DNA of 64,000 nt from positions 1,736,001 to 1,800,000 of the forward strand of contig OZ023273.1 in NCBI GenBank assembly GCA_964007475.1. The letters run 5' to 3'. A program made the translations under genes and the position numbers. Below are positions 37,377 through 51,300 of the stretch, in pieces (the stretch's first letter is position 1; each line of letters starts with the position of its first letter). Source of the stretch: Hybos culiciformis. Taxonomy: Eukaryota > Arthropoda > Insecta > Diptera > Hybotidae. The notes under the pieces were generated by a model that saw only the letters and a list, made by a program, of their open reading frames with translations, ran no database searches and was not told the DNA's origin.

Positions 37377-40189
37377 ATGGAATACGATTCAGATGATACG
37401 GAAGTTTTATTATTAATTCCGCCTGATTTTTTCAATCATAAAGAAGCTAAATCTAATTTTAGTCCTGGACCTGGTTCTGGTTCTCCTCCGTATGTAGTTG
37501 ATGATATTTTTTCGACTATTGATGCAGGTGCTTGTTGTTCAGTTGAATCAGATGCAATAAGTATGTCGCAGCATCTTCATTTACCTTTGATGCAACAAAA
37601 TGAATTAAATAAAATTAATGAACAATTGAGGGATTACGAAAATAATTTTACCTGCAACTCTGAATTATCCGACATATCAAATAGTTATCCTACAGTCACT
37701 TCTAAATGCAACCAACATTCATCAATTATACATTCTACACCAAAAAGGTCTTTAGAAATTCGTAGCAGGATGACCGATAAAATAAATGATGCTCTGGATA
37801 TTGATAATTTCTTAGGTAGGTTAGATAGTATAGGTAAATTTAAGTTTTTTTTCTATCGGAAAAATTAGGTTCGTATTCTAATGAAAATTTTTTTTCAAGG
37901 TGAGATGAATTCTAATAATTATGGAATGGGAAGCAATTTGGAGACTTTGTCATTACCTTTATCTACTCAAAATTATTATCAAACGAAAAGAAATGGAAAT
38001 TCTATATTGGGCGGTGTCAATCATAATGCAGCTAATGATCAATTGATCAGTCTAGGTGATCTTTGGGATGTTGGTCACAAAAATAATCATAACAAAGAAA
38101 GTTTAAGTGTACAAGAAGAGCGGCTACGGCGGCAACATTGTGAAAAAATGATTCAAAATCTTCAAAGAAAATTATTAGAATATCAGCAAAAGATTTCGGT
38201 GGCCATTGAAGTTGATCGAGTCAAAGATGTTGCCTTGCATCACAATGAAAATGAAAATAAGAAGTACTTAATTCAATACAAAAATTAAAATTAATTGATT
38301 TAAGTGGTTAATTCCAAAATTTTTTTACAAGAACTTTTTTTTTTTTTTTTTTATAAAATCCTTAGTTTCAAAATCTTTTTGGTCGAAATCTTTAGGTACA
38401 AAATCTTTATATTTTTGCATCTAAGTATTAAGAATTTAAAGATTTTGTTAAAAAAAAAAGAACTAAAGATAAAGTCATAAGTATAACCGATTTAAGTATT
38501 TCCATTTATGAGCTTTATTATTTTTTAGCTTGAAAGAACGTCTAGTAAAATGCGAAGAAAAACTTAATTTTTTGGAAATTGAGAAAGAAGAACTGCTAAT
38601 AAAATTGAAAAAAGAGAATGACGAACTAAAATGTAGCAAAGATTGTGTAGAAAAAGAATTATCACAAGCTTTGAAGATGGCAGCTAAATTTCAAGATCTT
38701 AGTGATAACGTAGAAAAAAAATTTGAAAACATATCAAGGTAAGTTACATATTTTTATTAATAAATAATAAGTTCTTTTTTTCTATAATTAACAAAAATCA
38801 AAATTTGATAGATGTTTTAGAAGATTTTAAATATTTCGAGTGATTGTTAGTGACAGCAAGAATCAAAAGAAAATCTAATCTTTAATGAATATTTTTTAAC
38901 TCTAAATTTTTTTTTTTAATGAGCTAATTCGGATATGTAATAAAATAGATTATAAAAATAATACAATAAATACTATTTCTAGGGACACAAATACTGAACT
39001 TCTCTCGTACAAAAGGAAAATTCAAGATTTGGAAGTAAAAATTACAAGTACTACACGTTGTGAAGAGATCGCAAATGAAGAAGTATATAAATTAAGAGAT
39101 CGTTTAGTTAAATCAGAATATGATTTGGAAAAGGTGAAAAAAAATTAAATTTGAAAAAAAAAATATATTAAAATTAATTTGCTCATTGGAAAAACTTTTG
39201 AACTGTAGGCTTCAATAAGCGCAGTTTTAATATCACTCAAAATATTTTTCATAATTTTCTATATTTAAAGGCTACAAGACAATATACACAATTATCAACT
39301 AAATTGGCCACCCTACAAATTGATAATCAAAATTTATTGGAAAAACTGAAAAATGAAAAGTTGAGGTCTGAAACAATAGAAAAAAAGAATAATAACTTAA
39401 CAGAATCAATAGTAGAATTAAACCAAAATGAAGTAAGTAATAAAAGAGCAAAAAAAAGTATATATATTTATAAGTAAGTATGTATAGTTAATGTTTTATG
39501 TATATATTTTGTAGAAAAAAATTAATAAAGAATTGGAAACTCAAAAAAGATCGTTAAAAACACATTATCAAGAACAATTAGAAAAAGTTGTTGGAAAAAA
39601 ACTAAAAGAATTCCAAGAACAATTAGATAAAGTTGAGTCAAATATGAAAATAGAAGCCAAAGAAAGAGAAAATTTAATAGCGGAACGCGCATTAAAACAG
39701 TTGAGAGTGATTAATGACAAAAATGAAGAGGAAATTGTTTTATTAACAGAAAAACATCGAGAAGAAATTGAAGTCTATAGATGCCAGTTGATTAATTCAA
39801 GTAAAAAAATTGATGAATTGGTTGAGAAATTAAATTTATATAAAAATAGACGTGTAGACATAGCAGAAAAATTACATGATGTTATGGAAACGCAATGGCA
39901 AAAAGCACTTGAAATTTTAACAAATCCTAGTCTGGAAGAGTCAAGACAAAATGAAAGTCTAAAGGCAATGGGTTTAGAAAAAGAGAAATTAGATGGTGTT
40001 GATAAATTATCTTGTCCTGAAAATGAAAATTTTTGTCCGCGAAACACGGAACAATTACAAGCCTATATTGAAATGTTACTAAATAAATCTCCAAGAGATA
40101 TGGATAACTTGCATTATTTTTTAAAATTTCCAAAAAATGGTAAATGTTTTCAATCAAAAATGAACTCGAATAAACCTCCATGGAAATAA
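37377..40189 (+). CDS. cnb: Centrobin (centrosomal coiled-coil protein)
   Basis: Six exons: 37377-37833, 37900-38263, 38529-38738, 38983-39133, 39271-39432, 39515-40189, giving 672 residues with all phases consistent. The N-terminal third is low-complexity and acidic (MEYDSDDTEVLLLIPPDFF). From about residue 230 it is nearly continuous coiled coil. The motif RRQHCEKMIQNLQRKLLEYQ followed by QKISVAIEVDRVKD closely resembles the centrobin signature RRKHCERHIQSLQ...ELQQQLAVAVAADRKKD. VDIAEKLHDVMETQWQKALEIL matches the centrobin RVELVERLQAMLQAHWDEANQLL region. Family knowledge: a daughter-centriole protein, needed in flies for centrosome asymmetry in neuroblasts and for ciliary roles in neurons. 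Exon 2 ends at a weak donor (AA|GTACTT), so that junction is the least sure. Confidence 0.88.
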
Positions 40190-43100
40190 AAAAAGCGTAA
40201 AAAAGCGTAAAAAAGAAGTCTTGAGTTGAAATATTTAATGAGCTCTTTTCTGCCTCAAAAGTATGTAAGTCAATCAAAGGTCTGAGGGCAATGGAAGAAT
40301 AATAAATTTTCCAGATAATGGAACTGATGAAAAATTCCAATTATTTTCTGAGGAACTAGTAGCAATTTTATTTTAACAACATAGCAGCAAACCAAATTAA
40401 ATTTAATTATAACATAATTTCCAACCAAATTTGTGAATATGTACAAACTGTTTGTATTTTGAATAAAATTATTTTTTTAATTTAAAAAAAATTAATCTTT
40501 CATTGAAAGAATTACCAGTAAAATTGTAAAGTGTTATTTATTTCTTAAATGATTTGTTTGTAATAAATGAAAGCGGATTAAGAAATAAAATGAAGATATG
40601 CTTGAACTTCTTTTTAATGCAATTTTGTTTGGTGACTAGAAAATACTCTTGCTTTTGTTTTGATTGTTACAGAACATCGTGTTTCTTCAACGCCGATTTC
40701 CACTGTTAGTTTTACATTTTATAAATCAATTTATTGAAGCAGGCATTTAAGAAGCATTGAGGTAGATTGGAAAATGGGATTGGCACAAATATTTCAGTTT
40801 CTCTTTTGTTTTTTTTTTGTGACTTGGGGGGAAAAAAAGTTAATACGTATTTATCTTTTTAAAGTTTTTATGATAATATTTCTAATTTCGAAGGCCTTCA
40901 AATTCATATATTATTTTCTAAAAAAAGAGATAAGAAAGATATTAAAAAACATTATGTTATCATATAATTTTTTATTTAATTCATTAATATTTTTGTATAA
41001 TTTTTCATTTTTTTTATAATATAGTAATAATCTATTTTTTCCATTATTTCCAATTTTTTTAATAATATAATATAGTAATTAATATTAATTATATAGTTTT
41101 ATTTATTTATTTATTTTTTTTTTTTTTAATTTTGTTTTATATGTTAATTTCATATTTTATTTATTATACTTATATATTTTAAATATATGCTTTAATTAAT
41201 TTGCAAAATGTTTATATTTATATATATTTATATATTTAAATAATGTTTTAATATTAAAAGGAAAATTAAATAAACAAATTATGAGTTTATTTTCTTAATT
41301 TTTTTTTTTTTTTTTTTTTTCAAATTTTTTATTTACTTTTTATGAAAAAAAGTTTTTTTTTGTTAAATAAATCATTCGATTTGAAATTACTTACTATAAT
41401 AAGAGTTCACAATTGTGTTTTAAACCAATAAACTTTTTTTTTTTTTTTTGTAAATTTTTGTTTGTTGAAATCAAAATAGTCAAAGCCTTAGATTTTGTAA
41501 TATAACATTCTAAATTTTAAAACGTGTGTTTCTTTTAATTTACTATATAAGTTAAAAAAAAAGAGAAACTAACTATCATAATTGGAGTATGTAAGCAAAT
41601 TTAAGTTAAAAAGGAAAGGATAACTTTCTACAATATCGTCAAATCTTTTTGGAGTCTGTAAAACTGTTGGTTCAAAAGATCCGAACCATAAAATCTTTTT
41701 ATTTGATTTTGAGTGATCTACTTTCTTAATATTATTTATTATAATTTTCTTTTCGTTTTTTTTTTTTTTAGATTAATGCAAAGCATTGAATAATATGGGT
41801 CAAAAATGGAAATCCTAAAAAAATTTGTTATAAACAAAAAAAAAATTTCCATATACTGTATTCGTCTAAATTTGAACTATTAATTCAAATATTAAAATTT
41901 CCTTAATTGATAAAATTTCGGAGTGCATTAAAAAAATTTTCAAATTCAAATTCATTTAAAAAAAAAAAAAAGCACAAGGAGACGAGTCATAAAATAAAAA
42001 TGTTCTTATTCACTTTTCTTCAAACCACATTTCAGTAGTTGATATTGAGAAGGTTATTGGAACTATCTAACGCGTAAGCCAGAATAGAAGTGATGATACC
42101 TACCGTAAATGTATTTTTTAAAAACAAAACAATGTTTGTACTTAAAATGCTTAATAAAATTAAAACAATACACCCATGGTATTCTACAAAAATTATTGAA
42201 TTATTGAATCATTTATGTATTAAAATTTGTTCAAAAACTAAACTTTAATTTTTGTTGTGGCTTTTTTAGAAGTTTCAAAAATTATGCCATTTTGTGCCTA
42301 GCATGCGCATAATAATATTAATGCATATTATTTTCATTAATTAATTTTTTTTATATATATAAGAGAACTTCCATTGATTTTCAAAATATTGACTAAAAAA
42401 ATTTTAATTCATGATTTGATTTTGATTTGTAAAAATAAATCAAAACTAAAAAAAAAAAATTTTAATTAGTTTGCGTATTTCACTCAAAATATTCTTCTAA
42501 AACAAAACAAGTAAAATAACCCAGATAAATATGATAAGTAAAGCCTTAAATCTAGGACCGATAAGTTTTTTTTATTATTTTTAGTTCAAAGCAGTTTATG
42601 AAAAAAGAAAAAAAAAAAAACTAATTATTTTTTTTTTAAAAGCATTTTTACAAAAATCATGAACCAAAGTTAAAAATTGAAAATATTATTGTGTTATTGA
42701 TTCTAATCATTCATAATTCGGTTTGTAATTAATTAATGGCAGCAAATCAGCAACTTTCACTTTCATTTTACATTCTAATTTATTTTTATTTGTTAAAAAA
42801 TCCAAAATGTATATGTATATCGTTATTATTTATTTCTTACATTTAATTTTTTTTAAGACAAAATATGAACAAACTTTGAAAAGATTTATTTATATTCAAA
42901 TTTTTGATTATTACTTTAAGTTCAAGCACAATTCTAATTTTTTAAATATTAATTTTTTTATTTTAAATATTGTTTAATAAAAATCTATTTTTTTTTTTTT
43001 TTTGTTTTTTTTTCATTTAAGAATAGTTTTTTTAATTTTGCTCTCTATGAAAAGTGACAATTAAACGTTAAATATGTAAATTATATTAGTAAATGACGCT

Positions 43101-45340
43101 ATCAAAAAGCTATATATAAAGCTGTATTATAACAAGATATGAATTGATCTTTTTATCCAGCATAATAATTAACAATTCATTTTATGAAAGTTCGGCATTG
43201 AAATTAAACTTAATTTAATTATTAATTGAAATAAATTTAGACAACTACTTTCACTGGCATTAAAAATTAATTAAAAGTAATTGATTGTGTTGTGATATCA
43301 ATTATTTAGGTCAGAAACATAATGATCTGGTTTAAAAGAAAAACTTAAAATTGAGAGTATTTTAAATTAGGCAGTTTGATTTTAAATTTGTCATTACATT
43401 CTGGTTATGAGTTAATAGAAATTCAAGATTCAACTGACTATTTTTGTTTTTACTAAATTTACTATTTAAATTAGTTTCAAATCCATTGAAATATTTTCCA
43501 TGTTACTATATTAATAAAATATGGTTCGCTCGATATTATATTCACTGCTTTTAAAATACGGCTAATTGAATTGACAGCAAATGATCATTAATTATGTTAT
43601 AATTTCAGTTAAGATTATTTTCATGTTGTTAAAATTTGAGCGACTACACAATTTTTCTTATATTTGATATAAAAAGATTTATTTTTCACGTAGAGCCTAT
43701 AATTAATAGGAAGAAAAATAAACCATCCACTATGTTGATAACTAAAGAATTTGAAATAATATAATGAGTTTATCCATTGTGAGGTCAAGATAGCGTAAAG
43801 ATAGATCGATTCGTTCAAAATCGTTTTTAATAATATAGTTCTTTTTAGTTTTCTAGCTTCTCAAAGCAAATTTTATAATTTATTTTATTTTTAGTTTTAG
43901 TTTTGTCACCCTGGCCCCTGATGAAAAAAAAATTTTTTACGGTATCTGCAATAACTAGAATCTGATAGACTAAAAAAAAATATATTTAAATTGGCAATAT
44001 TAGTATCATGTTAAAAAGAGATTATTACTGTTGAAAAATTAGGCTTCAAAGTAACATGGGAACTACTGTGTATATAATAAAAATTATTTAGTCAATCGAA
44101 TTCGATGCCTTATTCTCAAAACATTATCTTTTTTTTTGTTTTCTAAAGGCAAAAAATTTATCTTCCTAAATTATGTTTCAATTGTGTTTTTTTAAAATGA
44201 ATTAAAATAAAACATAATAAAATTTAATTTAAAATGTGCCAAAGTTGACATAGTCTTTATTTCTAGCCAATAGACGTCAATTCATTATTCGTATAGATTT
44301 TGATTTTTTTTTTTTTGTGATCTGGGACACTAACAGTGATATAAATTTATTTTTAATAGAATTCATTAATGTTTTATAAACTTTTTTGAATCTAAAATAT
44401 TTAATAATAGGTAGATTTTACTTTTTTTATAACATTTAAGTTGCCGTTATTTTATTGATTTTATCACAAACAGTATTCTTATTTTCATTCAAATCAAAAC
44501 TGGGGGGAAAAAAAAAATTAAAAAAACTTGAACAAAATATAATCTAAAATTAGTATTTTTTAATCTACATATTTTTCTTTTCAATCAAAAGAGAAATCAA
44601 TAATGAAAAATCCTATTAAAAAAATTGAATTGTACAAAATGTTTTTTTTTTTTCAATAATTTTTAGTTTCGAATATTTTAAGCTTAGTTTAACTTCAACT
44701 TCAATCATCTTTTTTCTTACGTAAAATAATGATTCTTAATTTGTCCAGTTTGATGACCAGTTCTAAAACGAAATAATGTACATTATAATTAATTTAATGA
44801 AATTCAACGGTTCATAGTAAATTTCTCAAAGTAGCAGTGATCCACTCTGTTTTAAATCTAATGATCTAATAAACAATTTATCCAATCAACAACAATTGTA
44901 TAATAATAATTAATTTTTTTCATATCAAGGTTTAAAACACTTTAATTTTAACAATTTTGTTTAAGCACTACTAACTTCTATTTTTCAACAGAGCTTCAAA
45001 TTTTTGCTGATTGCAAATACTGCAGTCATAATGACAGGCCAAAACAAATTAAAAATGACTAAATTCACTTAAAAAAGTTTTAAATTGCAGAATAAATGGT
45101 CAAAAAGAAAATAACATTTCACGACCCTGAATCGAATCCAGAAATTATTTTTAAAAAATCGTCTAAAAAAACTAAATAGTAAGTGTAGTTTAAAAAGGCA
45201 TTGTCTCTTTTATAAGACTGAAATGAAATAACTTTTTTATTTATATATATGTTTTTTTTTTTATGAAATTTACTTTGAAAGATTAATGTTGCCTTCAATA
45301 AATGAACAATTACAAACAATTAATACAAAATTTTACTTAC
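40190..45340. other. Long AT-rich non-coding interval between convergent centrobin and mask
   Basis: No gene is supported over 5 kb. A likely centrobin poly(A) signal (AATAAA) lies at 40462-40467. The rest is extremely A/T-rich with many homopolymer runs (for example 41105-41125, 41301-41320, 42990-43010). The right part should hold the last coding codons and the long 3' untranslated region of mask. I saw no tRNA, hairpin array or repeat family in it. Confidence 0.55.
40462..40467 (+). promoter_or_regulatory. cnb: Poly(A) signal AATAAA of centrobin
   Basis: AATAAA about 270 bases after the stop codon. Confidence 0.55.
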
Positions 45341-48300
45341 ATGTTCAATTTTGTCAGACTGATTTATATCAGCGACACCATGAGTTAAATAATTTCCAGG
45401 TATTTGAGAATATGGAAACGTTTGCATTATGCTTACAGCTGGATTCACAGTTGGTGGTGGTACACTATAATCCATTGGAATCTAATGGGCAAAATGTTAA
45501 CTTATAAATAAATTTATGCTTTAATGTAATATACGTGTATACAATCAATATATTCGAAAATAAATACCCAGATAGTTATTATCGTATTACATGAATTTTT
45601 TCAAGTAAAATAAGAATATAAATCGTAAACTATTTACTCTTGGTGCCAACTTCCAAAGTTTTAACAAAGAAATAAAACGCGCATTTTATTTGTAAAAATG
45701 CTTAATATCCAGTTTTATTTCACATAATCGGCAAAAATTCGAAGTTTCAAAATTGTGGTATGAAAACATATTGTTCGATTTTTTTATTATGTGGTTAATT
45801 TTTTTTAACTCAATCTGTGAATCTTGTATGTTATGTTTGAGAGGCACAATAAATGAATAAAAAAAATTGTTAATATTCATTAAGAATATTACTCTTGAAA
45901 TTATTGAACTTGTAAAACTAATTGAAAAAAGGCAAGAAATTAATTTGAACTTTTATAAAACTTACATGAAAATGATCTTGTGGAGGCATATCATAATAAC
46001 GGTTAGCAGCATGAGGTTGTTGTTGACCTTTTGCCCATGATGGATGTTGAATAGATTGATGCTGCTGTGAAGTTGTTTTATCCATCATCCAAGGAGGCAT
46101 ATTATTTCCTGCACCGCCTGAAACGCATGTTCCGGTAGATGTACTGCCATTTCCTCCTAACTGAGTACTTAATATATTATCGCCGATGTCAGAAGATGTC
46201 ATAGAATAATTCTGATATTTCCAATTATTTGCTGCACGCTCTGTACCTATTGGTCGCGGAGGAATTTTTCTATGGTCATCTATTGATGGTTGAGGAGCAA
46301 CTTGTTGCTGTTGTTGGGGAATTGGTTGTTGCATTCCATTCTGATTATTAGGTGACATTGCTGCAGGGGAACCATTGCTGTTGCCCACTCCGATAACTGA
46401 AAGCCCATTATCTAGCCCAGCTATTTCATTTCGACCACCACTTGATATATAATTATTTCCCACATTATATTCACTGTTACTACCGAACCATCTTCCGACT
46501 TGAGGTTGAGATTGAGGTCGATTTGGCGTAGAATTGTACATGCTTGGCAGCGAGCTTTGATTTCCCATAGAAGGAGGTGGTATTTTTTGGTATGACGAGT
46601 TATTCAAATTAGTTCCACTTCCCATCTGATTGTGATACATTGCACTTCCAGAGCCTATTTGTTGTTGTGATTTATTAGAAAATACTGATGCCCTGGGATT
46701 TAAACGCGATGTAAAAGTATTTGTTTGAGTGAAATTTTGATGATACTGTTGTGATTGTTGTTGGGGTTGCTGCGATTGTTGCTGTTGCGATTGCTGTTGA
46801 ATATTATCTGAATAACTAGTCGATTGATTCGTCATTTGATCGTAAAAGGTGTTATTCCTAGATGTAGAACCTATGGGGCCAAAATTATTGTTAGTCATAC
46901 TTTCAATTTGTTGATTCCGATTTGATGAAGGTCTCTGAATTGCTAAGCCCGATGCTGGTGGTCCAATCGGAGGAGGGGGGATTGGTGCTGAGGACACAGG
47001 TTTTAATATTCCGTTACCACATCCAGCGGCGATGGAATCATTATTTTCCAAGGGTTGTTGATGCGATGTGGGTATTGATTGTGATCCTGCACAACCAGGA
47101 GAAATAGTCGACTGTAATTGGCTTGTTTGAGGTAATATATTCATATTATGTTGTTGAAAGTTCGATCCAATAGCACCACTACCTGGAGTTTGCAATTGGC
47201 TGCCAGGTGGCGTTATAGAATTTGATGAAGCTTTAGAACTGCTCACTGGTGAACTTAGCACGTTGCCGCGATTATAGCCTGGTGCTTTGGAAGCATCGAT
47301 CTTTGGAGTATCTTGCTGTTGTGGTGGTTGGGACTGAAATTTCGTAGATTCCCATTGACTTTGATAAGTGTCATTAAATAACGTGTATTCATGACTTATT
47401 TTAGTTGTTTGTAAAGGTTGCTGTTGAGAAGGTTGCTGTTGTAAAATAGGTGCCACTGCTATTTGATTTGTATTTATGGACAGTGATGATGTAACGGATG
47501 TAGTTGCTTCTGATGGGCGAATTAAATTTACCGACTGTTGATTGGGTTGAGGTGATGCCGTTATTAAACTTCTGTTTGAAGAAGAAATTTGATGTCCAAT
47601 AGGTGTAATTGACCTAACACTTGCAATATTATTTTGACTGATATTTTTGTTATTGTTAACATTACCGGCAATATTTTGATCGTTTGAAGAATTGTTATGA
47701 CCGCCTATGCTTTTACGTTGATTAAAAATATCATAAGTACTGCTGCTTGGGTTAGAATTACTTGATATTGTTTTCTTTAGGGGAGATGTTGAGTTAACAG
47801 CATGAAAAGTTGACGAAATTTGATTAGTGACTGGCTGAGCCAGATGCAAAACGCTGTTGTTGCTGTTCTTCTTAATTTGATGATCATTATGTTGCTGTAA
47901 AAGCTGTTGACTGGGATTAGCAACCACAGTAGCTGAAGTTAATTTAGAAGCGAAACTTCCTGATGGCTGTGATGATTGTTGATTTGTTTTATTTTGCTTA
48001 GATGATATAATGGCGTTGGTAAACGACATTGTAGTTTTAGTCGATGATGGGACAGAATCTGAAGACCGTTTCGAATAATCATTTTGAGGTCGTCGAGGAT
48101 TGCTTCCGAATTGTTTAGTAATTGGAGCTGATAAAGGTTTTGTGGATGTCATTATTATTTTGCCTGAATTATTCGAGATAGAAGATTTTGGTTGTGCAGA
48201 TGCTCTCATAGGTTTGTGTGTGGCAACCGATGGATTATTGTACTGCGTGATAGCATTTTTATCCCAAGTACTAACTACAAGTGGTGGCGGTGGCTGCTTT

Positions 48301-51300
48301 GCGTTTGGATTACATCGGGGTAACATTTGTAAGATATCAACATCTGGATCCTTAATCAATGCTGTAATTAACATGTGGGCTTGCTTGGTTGCTTCTGGTA
48401 GGCCCCTTATTGTAATATTTCGATCCTGCTGTTGAGCTTTAGACTGCTTTTCAACTTCAATGTGTGCTCCAGTAGTAGCACGAATTGCATTTATATTTGA
48501 GCCTGCACGACCAATTACTCTAGAAATAGCATGCACTGGCACCTGAACTTTTTTACACTGCATTTCTGGAGGCTTAGATGCAGTGGCTGTAATTGATGTA
48601 CTTGTTGTTGTTGTTGTTGTTGTGGTGTCACTTGTAGTTTGAGTTGAACTTTTGCGAACGACTTCTTTCCAACCATCTTCGCCGCGTTTACCCTTATTAG
48701 GGCTGATTTTATTATTCGCTTCGTTATGTTTTTCATCATGCTCACGTCTCGAAAAGACCAATGATTTTCGATTAGAACTCGCAAATGTTGCAGGTACCTC
48801 ATTAAGTTTACATGAAACTATTGGTTCCTTTTTAATGTTCTCTAGTGTAGATTTGAGTTGGGCTTGTGACTTAGAAATTATTTCATCTTTTGGAGCTACA
48901 TTTTCTTTTTCTTTTAATTTAGAAATAGCACCTAAAGAACTTTTTTTAATAAGATTATCCTCTTTTTTCCCAGAATTTTCTTTTTTTAGTTCGTTAGCTT
49001 TCTGTTCTTTTTTGGCAATTTGTTTTCCTTCTTCTTTTTTCTTTTGTTGTCCTTTTTGCAAACCACTTAGTTGAGGTAAACAAGTTAATACCTCTATCTC
49101 CTCAGATTGATCTGGAATCGGACTATTCGATTGTTTATTTTGTTGATTTTTTTTCTTCTTGTTTTTATTTTTATTTGTTTGTTTTTCAGTTTGATTATTG
49201 CGTTGCTTGCCTTTAACATCAGTTGATGAACATGAACCTTGATCAATTCCAGAATCACCTTCTTCACGATCTGGCTGTTGTTGTTGTTCTTCCTCTTCTT
49301 TTTCAGATTCATCGTCATCGTTCTGTTCATCTGCAGCATCATCGTCTATTCCTCCTACCGCTCCTTCTTCATCATCATCTTTATTACCTTCTAATAGTCT
49401 ACGTTTTTCTTCTTTTTTCTCAAGTTTCTTCTTTTTCTTTCGTTCTCGACGTCGAGCCGCTGCAGCTCGCCGTGATTCCTCTCTAGTACGCTCCATGTCC
49501 AGTTCTTCAAGTAATATTGAAGCATTTTTATTGGCTTTTACGGCCTGTGCCTCTTTGGCAGCTCGAATAATTTTTACACAATCATAGCATTTCTCAAGTA
49601 ATTCTTTATCACTGATTGTACTTATGAATCGTGTCATTTCTTGATCAGATGGAAATTGGGTTACATGTTGAACCATCCATTTAACGACTTTAGTGTGTCC
49701 CTTTCTGAATGCTGCCATTAAACAAGACACCCTTCTATTATCTTGAGAATCAATATCTGCTCCATGATTATATAATACTTCTACGACAGATAAATGACCT
49801 CCATGCGCAGCCAACCATAAAGGAGAATTTCCTTTTTTATTTTTAACTTCAACTGCAGCACCTCTAGACAGAAGGAGTTCAACGAATTTCAAATGACCCT
49901 TATCTGCCGCAATTGTTAGGGCAGTGTCTCTAGATGTTGGTACTGGGGCTGCATTGACGTCTGCACCCTTATCAAGTAGAACTCGACCAACTTCAATGTA
50001 GCCACCAGATGCAGCTTCCATTAATGGAGTAAGACCTGTTTTAGCTCTATGTTCTACATTAGCCTTCCGATCCAAAAGTAGGCTTACAACTTCATGACGC
50101 CCTTGAAAGCAAGCTAATGTTAATGCAGTATTACGGTTTGTTTCAATTTGAGCATTGATATCTGAACCCATATCAAGCAATAACTTTACAGCTGCGGTGT
50201 GACCATTCATAGCAGCTAACATTAACGGTGAAATTCCCAATTTACTTCCAGTTCGGGAATTGATTTCAGCTCCATGGCTTAGAAGCAATTTTATAATATT
50301 GACATAACCTCCGCTTGCTGCCAAACTCAAAGGAGTATAATCTGATACATTTCGATGTTCTTTATTAGCACCAACGCTTAATAATAATTCCACCACTTCA
50401 TAACGACCACCAGAACAAGCTAACGATAGAGGTGTGTCCTTAGTACGTTCGGATTGAGCTTCTAGCTCTGCACCATGTTTTAATAGAGTGTCGACTACTT
50501 TCTCATGACCAGCAGTGGCTGCTAAAATTAAAGGTGTAAAACCTTTTTTATCACGATGCTCGATATTAGCTCCTCGCGTAATCAATAATTCAACGAGCTC
50601 TTCATGTCCACCAGCACAAGCTAATGTGAGAGCAGTATCATGATTAGAATCGGTTTCTGAATCCACGTCAATTTGTTTTTCATTCCCTAATGACGTAGCA
50701 ACTGCATTAGCAAGATGCTGCTGTTGTTGTTGCTGAATTTGCTGTTGCTGTTGTTGTTGGTGTTGTTGCTGCTGCTGCTGCTGCTGTTGTTGTTGCTGCT
50801 GTTGTTGCTGCTGTTGTTGTTGCTGTTGCTGCTGTTGTTGTTGTTGTTGTTGCTGCTGTTGTTGTTGTGTAGTAAATGATTGTTGGTTCGTGGTATTTGC
50901 TGAATGAATGAAATGAATGAAATATAAATTAATTAGGTTACGACAAAATTTTTTTTTTACTAGAAATGGGATTTGGAATTTTACTAGATAAATGCTGAGA
51001 GTTCTTCATACGATGGAGCAAGAATAAATAAGTTCATAATTACCTTGACTACCGGCGGGGGTTTGTCGCATCAAAGTATAACGATTGCGATCTTTACGAG
51101 TTTTTTCCAAAACTTTTTTAGCTATAGATTTAGTAGTTGGAGCTACGCCTGTACTTTGAACAACTTGTTGATGTTGTTGTCTTTGCTGTTGCTGTTGTTG
51201 TTGTTGTTGTTGAAAATTTAATCCAGAAATATCAACATTGGTAGGTAATGAGGAACAAAATTGTGAATTTGATAAAATTCCACCATTAAATTGATTATTT

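Noticed and set aside
40774..41019. Open frame of 81 codons after centrobin
   Set aside because: Almost only Phe/Leu/Ile/Lys/Asn in AT-rich sequence, located after the centrobin poly(A) signal, with no homology I can see.
48100..49486. Long plus-strand open frames opposite mask
   Set aside because: Antisense shadows of the Gln/Ser/Lys-rich mask exon. Such codon use rarely gives stops on the other strand.
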